From Planctomycetota bacterium (lineage in GTDB: Bacteria; Planctomycetota; UBA1135; GCA-002686595): DNA of 64,000 bases. A model generated the notes under the pieces. The model searched no databases and had not been told where the DNA came from. It saw nothing but the letters and a program-made list of their open reading frames with translations. This document shows, piece after piece, positions 1-8,151 of this stretch (positions within the stretch are counted from its first letter, which is position 1; the number at the start of each line of letters is the position of its first letter). Made by a program: the position numbers and the translations under genes. The stretch is from contig JADJLZ010000002.1 in assembly GCA_016709875.1 (NCBI GenBank), positions 682,001 through 746,000 on the forward strand, read 5' to 3'.

Positions 1-651
1 CCCGAAGACCGCGTGCGCTACTTCGAGAAGTACCAGGCGCAGCAGCGCAAGCGCGTGACGAGCTACATGCTCGAGCGCCTGGGCGCACGCCTGGGGCTCG
101 CGAAGGACGAGATCGACGGCCTGAAGAAGCTCCCGGAGGAGCAGCGCACGGCACAGGTGCTCGCCCTGCGCCAGCGCCTCGCACAGGTTGAGACGCGCGA
201 GCAGGGGTTGCCGCCGGGGATGACGCAGGCGGAGTGGGAGAGCTGGCTCGCGCTGGCGCCCGAGGCGTTCTTCGAGTGCCTCGCCGACCACGTGCGCGAA
301 CGCCAGCTCGCGGGCGAGGAAGCGGGCATCTCCCGCGGCGGCGCGCGCAGCTCCGCACCCGAGGGGATCGCGATCGAGCGCATCCGCGCGCTGCGACAGC
401 TCGAGCAGGCGACGCAGATCGCCCCGGCCGACCTCGTCGAATTCGCCGAGGCGGCGCCGGAGGTGCGCCGCGAGCGGGCGGAGGAGCGCGCTCGCCAACG
501 CGGGCTCGCGATTCTCGCGGGAGGCGGGCTCGCCAGCGCGGAGGAGCTCGCGGAGTACCGCCGGCTCTCGGGTGCCGCCTTCGCGGGCGTCGTGCACGAG
601 CTGCTCGCCCCGCTGCGCACGCCGTGGCGGGCACCCGCCGAAAAGCGCTGA
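1..651 (+). CDS. Hypothetical protein, 5' end outside window
   Basis: The frame is open from the first base, so the gene almost certainly starts upstream. A GTG at 13 is the only start codon near the edge. The visible 216 residues are rich in Arg, Glu and Ala, with predicted long helices and no cysteine cluster, signal peptide or membrane segment. Evenly spaced basic and acidic residues suggest a soluble helical or coiled-coil protein. I do not recognise a family. It ends 131 bases before the secreted SBBP protein and need not be functionally linked to it. Confidence 0.6.
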   Translation, partial: PEDRVRYFEKYQAQQRKRVTSYMLERLGARLGLAKDEIDGLKKLPEEQRTAQVLALRQRLAQVETREQGLPPGMTQAEWESWLALAPEAFFECLADHVRERQLAGEEAGISRGGARSSAPEGIAIERIRALRQLEQATQIAPADLVEFAEAAPEVRRERAEERARQRGLAILAGGGLASAEELAEYRRLSGAAFAGVVHELLAPLRTPWRAPAEKR

Positions 652-782
652 GCGCGCTGCCTCTGCGAATTCCGCGGATTCCCGGATGCGTTCGGCGCGC
701 AGGGGTTTTCCAGGGCTCTGCGAGGACCGCGGAACGCCCCATCGGCGTCTCTGGGCCCTTCGCGCCCGCCCGGAGACCCATC

Positions 783-1907
783 ATGCTCGAAATTGCCCTC
801 GCCCTTTCCGCTCTGCTCGGCCCTGGAACCCCCGCGACCCCCGCAGCCGGCGCTCCCTCGCAAGACGCGCACCCGCCCACGGCGCTGCCCGCAGGCGCGC
901 TCGAGCACGCCTGCGACGTCGCCTTCCTGCCCGCGCACGGCGACGCGCCCGCGGGCTTCGACTTCGTGGCGCCCGTGCGCGACGGTCGCATGCGCGGGAG
1001 CTTTGCAGTCGGCGCCTGCGGCGTGAGCTTCGCCGCGAGCTCCGGCGGGGTGCACACGATGCGCTTCGTCGGCGCTTCGCCCGCGGCGCAGGCCTGGCCG
1101 CAGGACGAGCGTTTGCTGCGCACGAGCGACCTGCGCGGCAACGATCCCTCGCGCTGGGTCAGCGCGGACCCGTCCTTCGGCAGCGTGCGCTACACGGATG
1201 TCTGGCCGGGGATCGATGCGATCCACCGCGGGGAGGGCGCGCAGCTGCGCTACGACTTCGAGCTCGCGCCGCACGCGGATCCGAGCGCGATCCGGCTCGC
1301 CTTCGACGATGCCTGCGAGCTGCGCATCGACGCCGAGGGCGCGCTCGTGATCGAGACGGAGCTCGGGTCGCTGCGCCAGCGCGCGCCGCATCTCTTCCAG
1401 ACGTTGGAAGGGAAGGAGCGCGACGTCGAGGGCTCCTTCCGCCTGCTGGGCGAGCACGAAGTGGGCTTCGAGGTCGGCGCGTACGACGCCGACGCGCAGC
1501 TCGTGATCGACCCGGTGATCACCTACGGTTGGCTGGTCGGGTCGACGGATGGCCAGGAGCGTCCGGTCGATGTGAAGGTCGACGAGCTCGGGTTCATCTA
1601 TGTGCTGGCGCGTACGCAGGGTGGCGGTTCGCTCTGGAACCAGGGAACACTCGTCGGGCCCACGGGCAACGACGACCTGTTCCTGATGCTGATCGATGGC
1701 CAGACGAACCAGATCGTGAGTCGGATGACCTTCGGTGGCTCGCAGAACGACACACCGGTCGCGATGCAGGTCGTCTCCTTCGGCGAGGTCGTCGTCGCGG
1801 GCGAGACGCTTTCGACCGACCTGCCGGTCGCCTCGCCGTCGGGGATGCCCTACCAGCCGACAAACCTCGGCGGGCTCGACGCATTCGCCGCGCGGCTCAG
1901 TGTCTGA
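783..1907 (+). CDS. SBBP-repeat secreted protein, N-terminal part (ends at in-frame TGA)
   Basis: ATG start followed by a short hydrophobic stretch that looks like a signal peptide (residues 1-20). Residues about 60-240 match the DUF7948 domain found ahead of SBBP beta-propeller repeats, with typical pieces such as NDPSRW, VWPGIDAI, LRYDFELAPHADPS and a VIDPVI segment. One or two SBBP-type blades follow (DGQERPVDVKVDELG, GGSQNDTPVAM, GGLDAFAARLS). Translation stops at TGA 1905-1907 in the middle of a blade. The same frame continues at once with SGTVVYSTYIGGTDDD, the canonical SBBP continuation, so this is the first half of one interrupted gene rather than a complete protein. Surface or extracellular localisation is inferred. 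Confidence 0.8.
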   Translation: MLEIALALSALLGPGTPATPAAGAPSQDAHPPTALPAGALEHACDVAFLPAHGDAPAGFDFVAPVRDGRMRGSFAVGACGVSFAASSGGVHTMRFVGASPAAQAWPQDERLLRTSDLRGNDPSRWVSADPSFGSVRYTDVWPGIDAIHRGEGAQLRYDFELAPHADPSAIRLAFDDACELRIDAEGALVIETELGSLRQRAPHLFQTLEGKERDVEGSFRLLGEHEVGFEVGAYDADAQLVIDPVITYGWLVGSTDGQERPVDVKVDELGFIYVLARTQGGGSLWNQGTLVGPTGNDDLFLMLIDGQTNQIVSRMTFGGSQNDTPVAMQVVSFGEVVVAGETLSTDLPVASPSGMPYQPTNLGGLDAFAARLSV

Positions 1908-1958
1908 TCGGGCACCGTCGTCTATTCGACCTACATCGGAGGCACCGATGACGACTAC

Positions 1959-3671
1959 GTGCAGGACTGCGATTGCGACAGCACCGGCTCGGCCTGGGTG
2001 GTCGGATCGACGAGCTCGTCGGACTTCCCGCTGGTGAATGCACAGGACACGAGCTCGTCGCAGAACTCCCCAGGCTACGTCTTGCGGATCAACCCGAACG
2101 GGAACGGGCTCATCTTCTCGACGCTCGCCGACGAGGACGACACGGCGCTTCCGTTGGGAATCGCGGTCCGGCCGAGCGACAACGCATACCTGCTGTTCGT
2201 CGTCGGAAGCGGATCCGCCTCGGATGTCGGCGTGTGCTCGGTCACCACAGCGGGCAGCTTCGGACCGCTGCGCACCTTTGGCGGTAGTTCCGCGGACACG
2301 GGCCACAAGATCGCGATCTACTCGGAGTCGACCGTGTTCGTCTCGGGCAGGTCGGTCTCGACCGACTTTCCGCTCGTCCAGCCGCTGGATGAAGTGGACA
2401 CCAGCCACGCCTGGAACTTCATCGCGGCGCTCGACGTGGACGCGGGGACGCTGATCTTCTCGACACCCTGGGGCAGCGCCGCCGACGACATCAGCGACAT
2501 CGACTGCTGGCTTGGATCGCGCCTGGTCGTCACCGGAACGGACTCAGGTGGAGACGTGCTGTTGCTCCAGCCGATCGCGAGCGAGAAGCGCTACATCGAT
2601 GGCTTCGTGAGCTTCTTCGACGTCGCCTTCCCCGAGCACTTCGACGTGGTCTGGTCCACCTTGCTCCCCGGATACGACCGCGAAGTGCCGTACGCGATTG
2701 CCGCGAACAGCGACGATCACATCGTGGTCGTCGGGACGGTGAACAACGCGTCGGGCGGCCCGGACCAGCTCACCAATTGGGTGGACGGCGATGTTCTCGG
2801 AATCGGCGAGCTCTCGATGTTCGCGACGCGCATCGAGCTCGGGCTAGTCACCGGCGTGGGCACGGCCCAATTCGCGCTCCAGGAAGACAGCTCCAACAAT
2901 GGCTTGGACTACAAGTTCGTCCTCTACCGCCGGGACGGCAATTCGCTCGCCGCCAGCGTGAACTACCGCGTCGAGTCGGCCGGCAACCTGCTGCTCACCG
3001 GCACGGTGACCTTCCCTGCGGTCGCGCAGGCGGCCTCCGGCCACTTCACCATCCCGAACGGCATCGAATACCTGACCATCACGCTCCAGCAAGCCCCGAA
3101 CGGTTGCGAGATCGGCGCCGCGTTCTCGCGCCTGGTCGAGCTCTCGCCTCAATCCGGAGGAGGCGGCGGCGGCGGTGGCTCGGACAGCGGGGGCAACGGC
3201 CCTTGCGGCTTCTGGTGCGCTTGGTGTGGCACGACGACGCTCTACCCCGGAATGGACCAGGCGGGTGAGCTCGACCCCTTGCGAGCGTTCCGAGACCGAA
3301 TCCTCTCGCGCTTCGAGCTCGGACGCGCGTTCACGCGCGGTTACTACCGCGCGAGCGCGGCCGTGGTGCCCTGGCTCATCGCACACCCCACGGCGCGTGC
3401 GCTGATCGCGGTCGTGCTCTACCCCGTGCTGCTCGCGCTGCTGCACCCGCTCTGGGCGTTGCTGCTGGGTGTCGCGGGAACCTGGGCCTGGCGCCGGCGT
3501 TCAGCGCTCGTCGAGCGTGGAGCGCAGCTTGTCGCGCGCCTTCAGATACTCGGCGGCGCGCGGGTGCCCTGCGAGCCCGAGCGAATCCATCATCGCGATA
3601 GCCTCGTCGTACAGCTTCGCGGCCTCCTCGCGGTGCGCGCGCGCCTCTTCGGCCACCCCCAGGTTGAATAG
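1959..3671 (+). CDS. SBBP-repeat protein, C-terminal part with CFI-box-like tail
   Basis: Same frame as the preceding part. Homologous sequence resumes at base 1908, but the first usable start is the GTG at 1959. Several SBBP/beta-propeller blades follow, then a beta domain (about 290-390), a Gly-rich linker, and a tail resembling the CFI-box C-terminal sorting domain: FRDRIL, GRAFTRGYY, then a hydrophobic segment and WRRR. The usual CFIATAAYG core is replaced by a Cys/Trp-rich variant (CGFWCAWCG). The expected end is just after WRRR near base 3500. The frame instead runs on to a TAG at 3671, overlapping the end of the convergent kinase gene by 171 bases. Whether this half is translated on its own is unknown. 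Confidence 0.65.
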   Translation: MQDCDCDSTGSAWVVGSTSSSDFPLVNAQDTSSSQNSPGYVLRINPNGNGLIFSTLADEDDTALPLGIAVRPSDNAYLLFVVGSGSASDVGVCSVTTAGSFGPLRTFGGSSADTGHKIAIYSESTVFVSGRSVSTDFPLVQPLDEVDTSHAWNFIAALDVDAGTLIFSTPWGSAADDISDIDCWLGSRLVVTGTDSGGDVLLLQPIASEKRYIDGFVSFFDVAFPEHFDVVWSTLLPGYDREVPYAIAANSDDHIVVVGTVNNASGGPDQLTNWVDGDVLGIGELSMFATRIELGLVTGVGTAQFALQEDSSNNGLDYKFVLYRRDGNSLAASVNYRVESAGNLLLTGTVTFPAVAQAASGHFTIPNGIEYLTITLQQAPNGCEIGAAFSRLVELSPQSGGGGGGGGSDSGGNGPCGFWCAWCGTTTLYPGMDQAGELDPLRAFRDRILSRFELGRAFTRGYYRASAAVVPWLIAHPTARALIAVVLYPVLLALLHPLWALLLGVAGTWAWRRRSALVERGAQLVARLQILGGARVPCEPERIHHRDSLVVQLRGLLAVRARLFGHPQVE

Positions 3672-5819
3672 TGCGTTCGCGATCGCGTCATGCTGCGCGC
3701 CGTAGGCGGTGCGCAGCATCGCGAGCGACTCCTCGAGCAGTTCGCAGGCCTTGTCGAGTTCGCCTGCCTCGCGCTGGATGACGCCGGCGAGGGAGATCAC
3801 CTGCGCGAGCCTGGGATCGGGCGGCTTCAACTCGGCCCGAGCCGCATCGAGAGCGCGCTGTGCGTAAACGCAGGCCTCATCCATGCGCCCCACCCCCGCA
3901 AGCATGAAGCCGAGGTTGATGCGCGTCGTCGAGAGTGCGCTCTCGAAGCGCGGATCCGCGAGGCTCTCGTAGACCTGAGCCGCCTGCTCGAAGAACTCGA
4001 TCGCTTCGGTAGGCCGCTTGGTCTCGTTGCACAGAGAGCCAAGGTTGTTGAGCACGGCCGCGACTGAGGCGTCCGCATGCCCGTGCAGAGCTTCGTAGCC
4101 CGCGAGCGCCTCGCGAAAGAGTCTCTCCGACTCCTCGTAGCGCGCGTTGCGCTGCAGCAGCGTCGCGAGCTGGTTCAGGGCCAGCAGCGAGGCGTCCTCG
4201 AGGCGGCCGCGCTGCTCGCGTTCCATCGCGACGCCGCGCTGGACAAGCGGCAGCGCGTCGTCGAAGCGGCCCAGGCGCGCGTAGGCGTCGCCGAGCACGA
4301 CCAGCGCACGCGCCTGGATCTTGGGGTTCGCGTCGAGCTCGCCGATCGTCTTGCGACCGTCGTCGAGCAGTTCGCGCACGCTGCGCTCGCGACCGCCCGA
4401 GCGCTCCGGGCTCGCGCCGAGCAGCAGGTTGCCGAGGAAGCGGCTCGTGATCTCCGCGTCGCCGAGTGCGACCAGGGCCTCGTCGTGCGCCTTGGTCTCG
4501 GAGGCGAGCGACTGTGCGAGCCGCTCCGCGTGCGCGCGCTGCTGGAGGTAGAGCGCGCTCGGCACGCCGACGCCGGCGAGCACCGAGAGGGCGAGGCCGA
4601 CGCTCCAGGCGGGGTGGCGCTGCGCCCAGCGCGCGCAGCGCACGCGCAGTCCGACCGCTCGTGCCTCGATCGTGCGGTGCGCGAGGACGTTGTCGAGGTC
4701 GCGCGCGAAGGACTGGGCGTCGGCGTAGCGGCGCTCGCGGTCGAGTTCGAGCGCCGTGCGGCAGACCAGCTCGAGGTCGGACGAGACGCGCGCGTTGGCG
4801 GAGTGCAGCGCAGGCAGCTCGCCGGCGAGGATCAGCTCCTCGGAAGCGCGCGGCGTGGCGGCGTGGAAGGGCGAGCGCAGCGCGAGCATCTCGTACAGTG
4901 TCGCGCCCAGGCCGTAGACATCCGCGCGCGCGTCGAGCTCTTCGCCGCGCACCTGCTCGGGCGACATGTAGAGCAGCGTGCCCAGGCGGCTGCCCGTGCG
5001 CGTGAAGCGGCTCGCGGCCTCGTCTCCCGCCTCGCGCGCGCTCGCCAGGCCGAAATCGAACAACTGCACGCGCCCGTGCAGGTCGATGGCGAGGTTCGAG
5101 GGCTTGACGTCGCGGTGCAGGAGCCCGCGCGCGTGCACGTGCGCCAGCGCATGCGCGACGTCGCGCGCGAGCAGGACGCAGGCCTCGACCCAGGTGCGCG
5201 CGCGCAGGGCGGCCAGCGCATTCGCGAGCTCCGCGCCCGCGCTGCCCGAAGCCCCGGCAGCGCTCGCCGAGACGATCGCGCGTGCGAGATCCTCCCCCGT
5301 GAGTCCGGCGGGATCGCGGCCCGCGAGCGACTCGAGCGCGCGTGCGAGGGTCGTGCCCGCGATCTTCTCCATCGCGAAGTAGGGGATCCCGCGCTCCTCG
5401 CCGACGGCGTACACCGGCACGATCCCCGGGTGCTGGAGCTTCGAGACGGCGTCGATCTCGCGCCGGAAGCGCTCGCGCGCGTGCGGCAGGAAGACGAGCT
5501 CGGGGCGCACGATCTTGAGCGCGACGTCGCGGCCCACGCTCAGTTGACGCGCGCGGTAGACAGCACCCATACCGCCCTCGCCGAGCAATTCGAGGATCTG
5601 GAAGTCTCCCAGGCGATCGGGTAGCGCCGCGAGCTCGGTGCCCTCTTCGTCCGGCAGCATCCCCATGCGCTCGAGCAGCGCGTAGCGCCGATGCAATTCC
5701 GGCGCGTGCTCGGGAGCGTCCTCGCAGGCACGCGCGAGGCCCGCGGCGCGCTCGGCCGCGGGAAGGCAGAGCACTCGAGCGAGGATCTCCTCAGCCGGGT
5801 CGAGATCGGCGTCGTCCAC
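3501..5819 (-). CDS. Ser/Thr protein kinase with C-terminal TPR repeats
   Basis: I place the start at GTG 5819. A longer frame from 5891 would overlap the divergent sigma gene. Residues about 70-350 are a Hanks-type kinase: glycine loop GEGGMGAVYRA, VALKIV lysine, catalytic HRDVKPSN, DFGLA, and the APE-equivalent MSPEQVRG. A hydrophobic segment near 420 (SVGLALSVLAGVGVP) would anchor it in the membrane. The remaining 330 residues are tetratricopeptide repeats (for example NQLATLLQRNARYEESERLF, NNLGSL, FNLGVAEEARA). This kinase-TM-TPR layout next to an ECF sigma factor is common in Planctomycetota and suggests a phosphorylation-linked signalling unit. The substrate is not evident. Confidence 0.88.
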   Translation of the reverse strand: MDDADLDPAEEILARVLCLPAAERAAGLARACEDAPEHAPELHRRYALLERMGMLPDEEGTELAALPDRLGDFQILELLGEGGMGAVYRARQLSVGRDVALKIVRPELVFLPHARERFRREIDAVSKLQHPGIVPVYAVGEERGIPYFAMEKIAGTTLARALESLAGRDPAGLTGEDLARAIVSASAAGASGSAGAELANALAALRARTWVEACVLLARDVAHALAHVHARGLLHRDVKPSNLAIDLHGRVQLFDFGLASAREAGDEAASRFTRTGSRLGTLLYMSPEQVRGEELDARADVYGLGATLYEMLALRSPFHAATPRASEELILAGELPALHSANARVSSDLELVCRTALELDRERRYADAQSFARDLDNVLAHRTIEARAVGLRVRCARWAQRHPAWSVGLALSVLAGVGVPSALYLQQRAHAERLAQSLASETKAHDEALVALGDAEITSRFLGNLLLGASPERSGGRERSVRELLDDGRKTIGELDANPKIQARALVVLGDAYARLGRFDDALPLVQRGVAMEREQRGRLEDASLLALNQLATLLQRNARYEESERLFREALAGYEALHGHADASVAAVLNNLGSLCNETKRPTEAIEFFEQAAQVYESLADPRFESALSTTRINLGFMLAGVGRMDEACVYAQRALDAARAELKPPDPRLAQVISLAGVIQREAGELDKACELLEESLAMLRTAYGAQHDAIANALFNLGVAEEARAHREEAAKLYDEAIAMMDSLGLAGHPRAAEYLKARDKLRSTLDER

Positions 5820-5865
5820 ATTCCTAGCGTACACTCGAAGCAGCTTGGATCTGTCCCCCGATTCG

Positions 5866-6432
5866 ATGTCCTGGGTCGCGCGAGCGAGCACGGGCGACCG
5901 TGACGCCGTCGAGCGCCTGCTCGAGCAGCACCTGCCTGCGCTGCGCGGCTACGTCGAACGCCACGGCGGGGGACTCGTTCCCGCGCGCGAGTCGGCCGGC
6001 GACGTCGTCCAGTCGGTCTGCCGCGAGCTGCTCGAACGCCTCGCCGACGGACGCTTTCGCTTCGACGGCGAGGCGCAGTTCAAGTCCTGGCTCTACCGGG
6101 CGGCCGTGATGAAGCTCATGAACCGTGCGCGCTATTGGCGTGCTGGGCAACGCGATGCGAACGAGGTCGCGGGGGCTTCGGAGATCGCCGCGCGCAGCGG
6201 CATGCAGGCGACGCCCAGCGCCGAGGCGGAGCTGGTCGAAGGACTCGAGAGCTTCGAGCGCGCCTTCGAGCAACTCGACGACGAGCAGCGCGCGATCATC
6301 GTCAGCTTCTACGTCGAGCGGCGCTCGCACGCGGAGATCGCCAGCTCGCTGGGCGTGAGCGAAGCCTACTCGCGCACGCTGCTCTCGCGCGCGATCTCGC
6401 GCCTCGCGCGTTTCGGTTCGCCGGCGCTCTGA
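5866..6432 (+). CDS. ECF-type RNA polymerase sigma factor
   Basis: 188 residues. The region-2 part spans about 5-95 (DAVERLLEQHLPALRGYVER, ARESAGDVVQSVCRELLE, FKSWLYRAAVMKLMNRAR). A variable linker leads to the region-4 helix-turn-helix at about 130-182 (LDDEQRAIIVSFYVERRSHA, SSLGVSEAYSRTLLSRAIS). ATG 5866 is preferred; TTG 5845 would add seven residues. It diverges from the Ser/Thr kinase with under 50 bases between them, so their promoters must overlap. No anti-sigma gene is adjacent, and in planctomycetal pairs of this kind the kinase is the presumed regulator (inference). Confidence 0.85.
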   Translation: MSWVARASTGDRDAVERLLEQHLPALRGYVERHGGGLVPARESAGDVVQSVCRELLERLADGRFRFDGEAQFKSWLYRAAVMKLMNRARYWRAGQRDANEVAGASEIAARSGMQATPSAEAELVEGLESFERAFEQLDDEQRAIIVSFYVERRSHAEIASSLGVSEAYSRTLLSRAISRLARFGSPAL

Positions 6433-6469
6433 CCCAGGAGCGCCAGCGGCCCGCGCAGGTCACTAGCCG

Positions 6470-7606
6470 CTACAGCCCGTAGGCCGAGACGGGCAGCTGC
6501 AGCACGAACGCGTAAGACCGGAACGTCAAGTCGTACGCGTTGCCGACCAGCACGCTGCCGTCGGCGGATGCGGCCTTGACGTTGTCGAGCGTGATGTCGG
6601 GCGGGATCACGATGTGGTTCGCCGCGAGGATGTCGTTCAGCGAGCGCATCCCGGTCGCGGCCGTCCACACGAAGGGATACGAGGGATCGAAGAAGCCCTC
6701 CGAGGTCTTGCCGAAGATCAGCTGTCCGTCCGCGGCGATCGCGTTGGGGTAGGTCTGCCCGCCGGGCACGGTGCCGAGCTTCACCACGCCGGCGGCCTGC
6801 GTCCAATAGAAGCCCTCGAGGTTCCAGATGCCCGCGACCATCGAGCCGTCCGAGCTGATCGAGAGCACCTCGCCCGGGCTGTCGTCGGTGAAGACGCCGC
6901 CGGAGGGGATCAGGAATCCCGCACCGCTCGCATCCCAGATCGCCGGCCAGCGGTCCACGAGCGCCGTGTCCGCGAAACCACCCGCGATCGAACCGTCATC
7001 CGCGATCTTGGTCGCGCGCGAGTTGACGCCCAGGATGTCGAGCGGGATGAAGGTGCCGGCGCCGCCGGCGTCGGTCCAGCGGAAGGCCTCGGCGTTGCAG
7101 CCGTTCCACACCAGTCCGACCGTGGCCGAGCCGTCGGCGCAGACGTCCCAGCCACCGCTCTGGTTCGCGTCGTGAGTGGTCTGGTCATACTCGCAACCGA
7201 CCGGATAGATGTTGCCCAGATCGAGCCAGCCGTTCGCGGCCGTCCACAGGCCGGCCTCCTCGGGCTTCGCGTGGATCGCGCTCACGCGCAGGTTCGACGA
7301 GATGCCCGTGGTGAAGTCGAAGAGCGCGTCGCCGGTCTGGCCTGCGAGCAGCTCGACATCCGTCGCGGTGTCGTACAGGTAGAAATCGCCGGTGATCGAG
7401 GTGAGATCGGTCAACACCGCAGTGCTGCCATCGGGCGTGAGGTCCTCCGCGCGCATGTCCTGCACGAACGCGATCGTGCCGTTCGCCACGGCCGGCGGCT
7501 GCGTGGAGTGCGACGAGCCGCAACCCGCGAGGGAGCCAGCGAGCAGACCGAGAAAGAACATCGAAGGCGCCGGGCGCCACGAGCAGGTCGAGCGGTGCGA
7601 ATTCAT
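6470..7606 (-). CDS. HAF-repeat lipoprotein
   Basis: The ATG at 7606 gives an N-terminus with a hydrophobic segment and lipobox LAGC (about residues 22-32), so a lipid-anchored exported protein of 378 residues is expected. The body consists of repeated short units of the extracellular HAF type, built around G..A..W and S.DGS.VAG patterns (WTAANGWLDLGN, FRWTDAGG, ISSDGSMVAG, FVWTAATGMRSLND). Such repeats form beta-propeller-like folds. Ligand and role are unknown. It converges on the upstream ECF sigma gene, and neither has an obvious terminator. Confidence 0.75.
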   Translation of the reverse strand: MNSHRSTCSWRPAPSMFFLGLLAGSLAGCGSSHSTQPPAVANGTIAFVQDMRAEDLTPDGSTAVLTDLTSITGDFYLYDTATDVELLAGQTGDALFDFTTGISSNLRVSAIHAKPEEAGLWTAANGWLDLGNIYPVGCEYDQTTHDANQSGGWDVCADGSATVGLVWNGCNAEAFRWTDAGGAGTFIPLDILGVNSRATKIADDGSIAGGFADTALVDRWPAIWDASGAGFLIPSGGVFTDDSPGEVLSISSDGSMVAGIWNLEGFYWTQAAGVVKLGTVPGGQTYPNAIAADGQLIFGKTSEGFFDPSYPFVWTAATGMRSLNDILAANHIVIPPDITLDNVKAASADGSVLVGNAYDLTFRSYAFVLQLPVSAYGL

Positions 7607-7811
7607 GGGGGCGCAGGCTAACCCCCGAATGCGCGCCGCGGCCGGAATGCGCTCGGCCCGTGCCTTGGCGCGCGCGGAGCGCGTATGGAAGCGCCCGGAT
7701 TGCCCGAAGAGGCAGCGGCCTGTTCCCGGAGCGGGACCCTCGGGAGAGTGCTCCGGACACGGGCGCAGGGCTTGGATTCGGAGCGAGATTTCTCGGGCGC
7801 GCGCGGTGAGC

Positions 7812-8105
7812 CTAGCCTGTGCGTGCGCGCAGATAGACGAACACACCCCAGCCTGCGACGTGCAGCACGACGATCACCCACAGCACGACACGGTAGGAGA
7901 GCTTCACGCTCTTGTGGCGCAAGAAGCTCTGGCCCGCGAGCGCGCCGGGCCAGCCCCCGAAGAGTTCGAGCAGGTGCAGCGTGCGCTCGGGGACGCGTCG
8001 CTTCCCCAGCCGCGCGCAGCGCTTGTCCCACGCGAAAGCGAGGAAGGTCGCGAGGCTCATCCAGGCGTATGCGGCGAGCAGAAGCCAAGCGGTGCCGGCG
8101 GTCAT
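7812..8105 (-). CDS. DUF1294 family small membrane protein
   Basis: 97 residues from ATG 8105. Three hydrophobic segments surround the family signature: AWDKRCARLGKRRVPE, then LHLLELFGGWPGALAGQ and FLRHKSVKLSYR, followed by a C-terminal transmembrane helix. This matches the DUF1294 (YsdA-like) inner-membrane family; the molecular function of the family is not established. It is divergent from mnmH with 46 bases between start codons. Confidence 0.85.
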   Translation of the reverse strand: MTAGTAWLLLAAYAWMSLATFLAFAWDKRCARLGKRRVPERTLHLLELFGGWPGALAGQSFLRHKSVKLSYRVVLWVIVVLHVAGWGVFVYLRARTG

Positions 8106-8151
8106 GCGCAAGGAGCATAGCGGTCGCCGGAGGTATGATGCCCGGTCCGCC

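Noticed and set aside
1905..1907. TGA as a selenocysteine codon (mnmH nearby suggests selenium use)
   Set aside because: The position in SBBP repeats is not a Cys or redox site, and I see no SECIS-like hairpin with a loop at the right distance just downstream.
63..2408. Very long open frame on the minus strand opposite the first genes
   Set aside because: Antisense to recognisable protein domains and composed of Arg/Ala-rich low-complexity sequence, as expected from high-GC codon use. Many similar shadows exist throughout.
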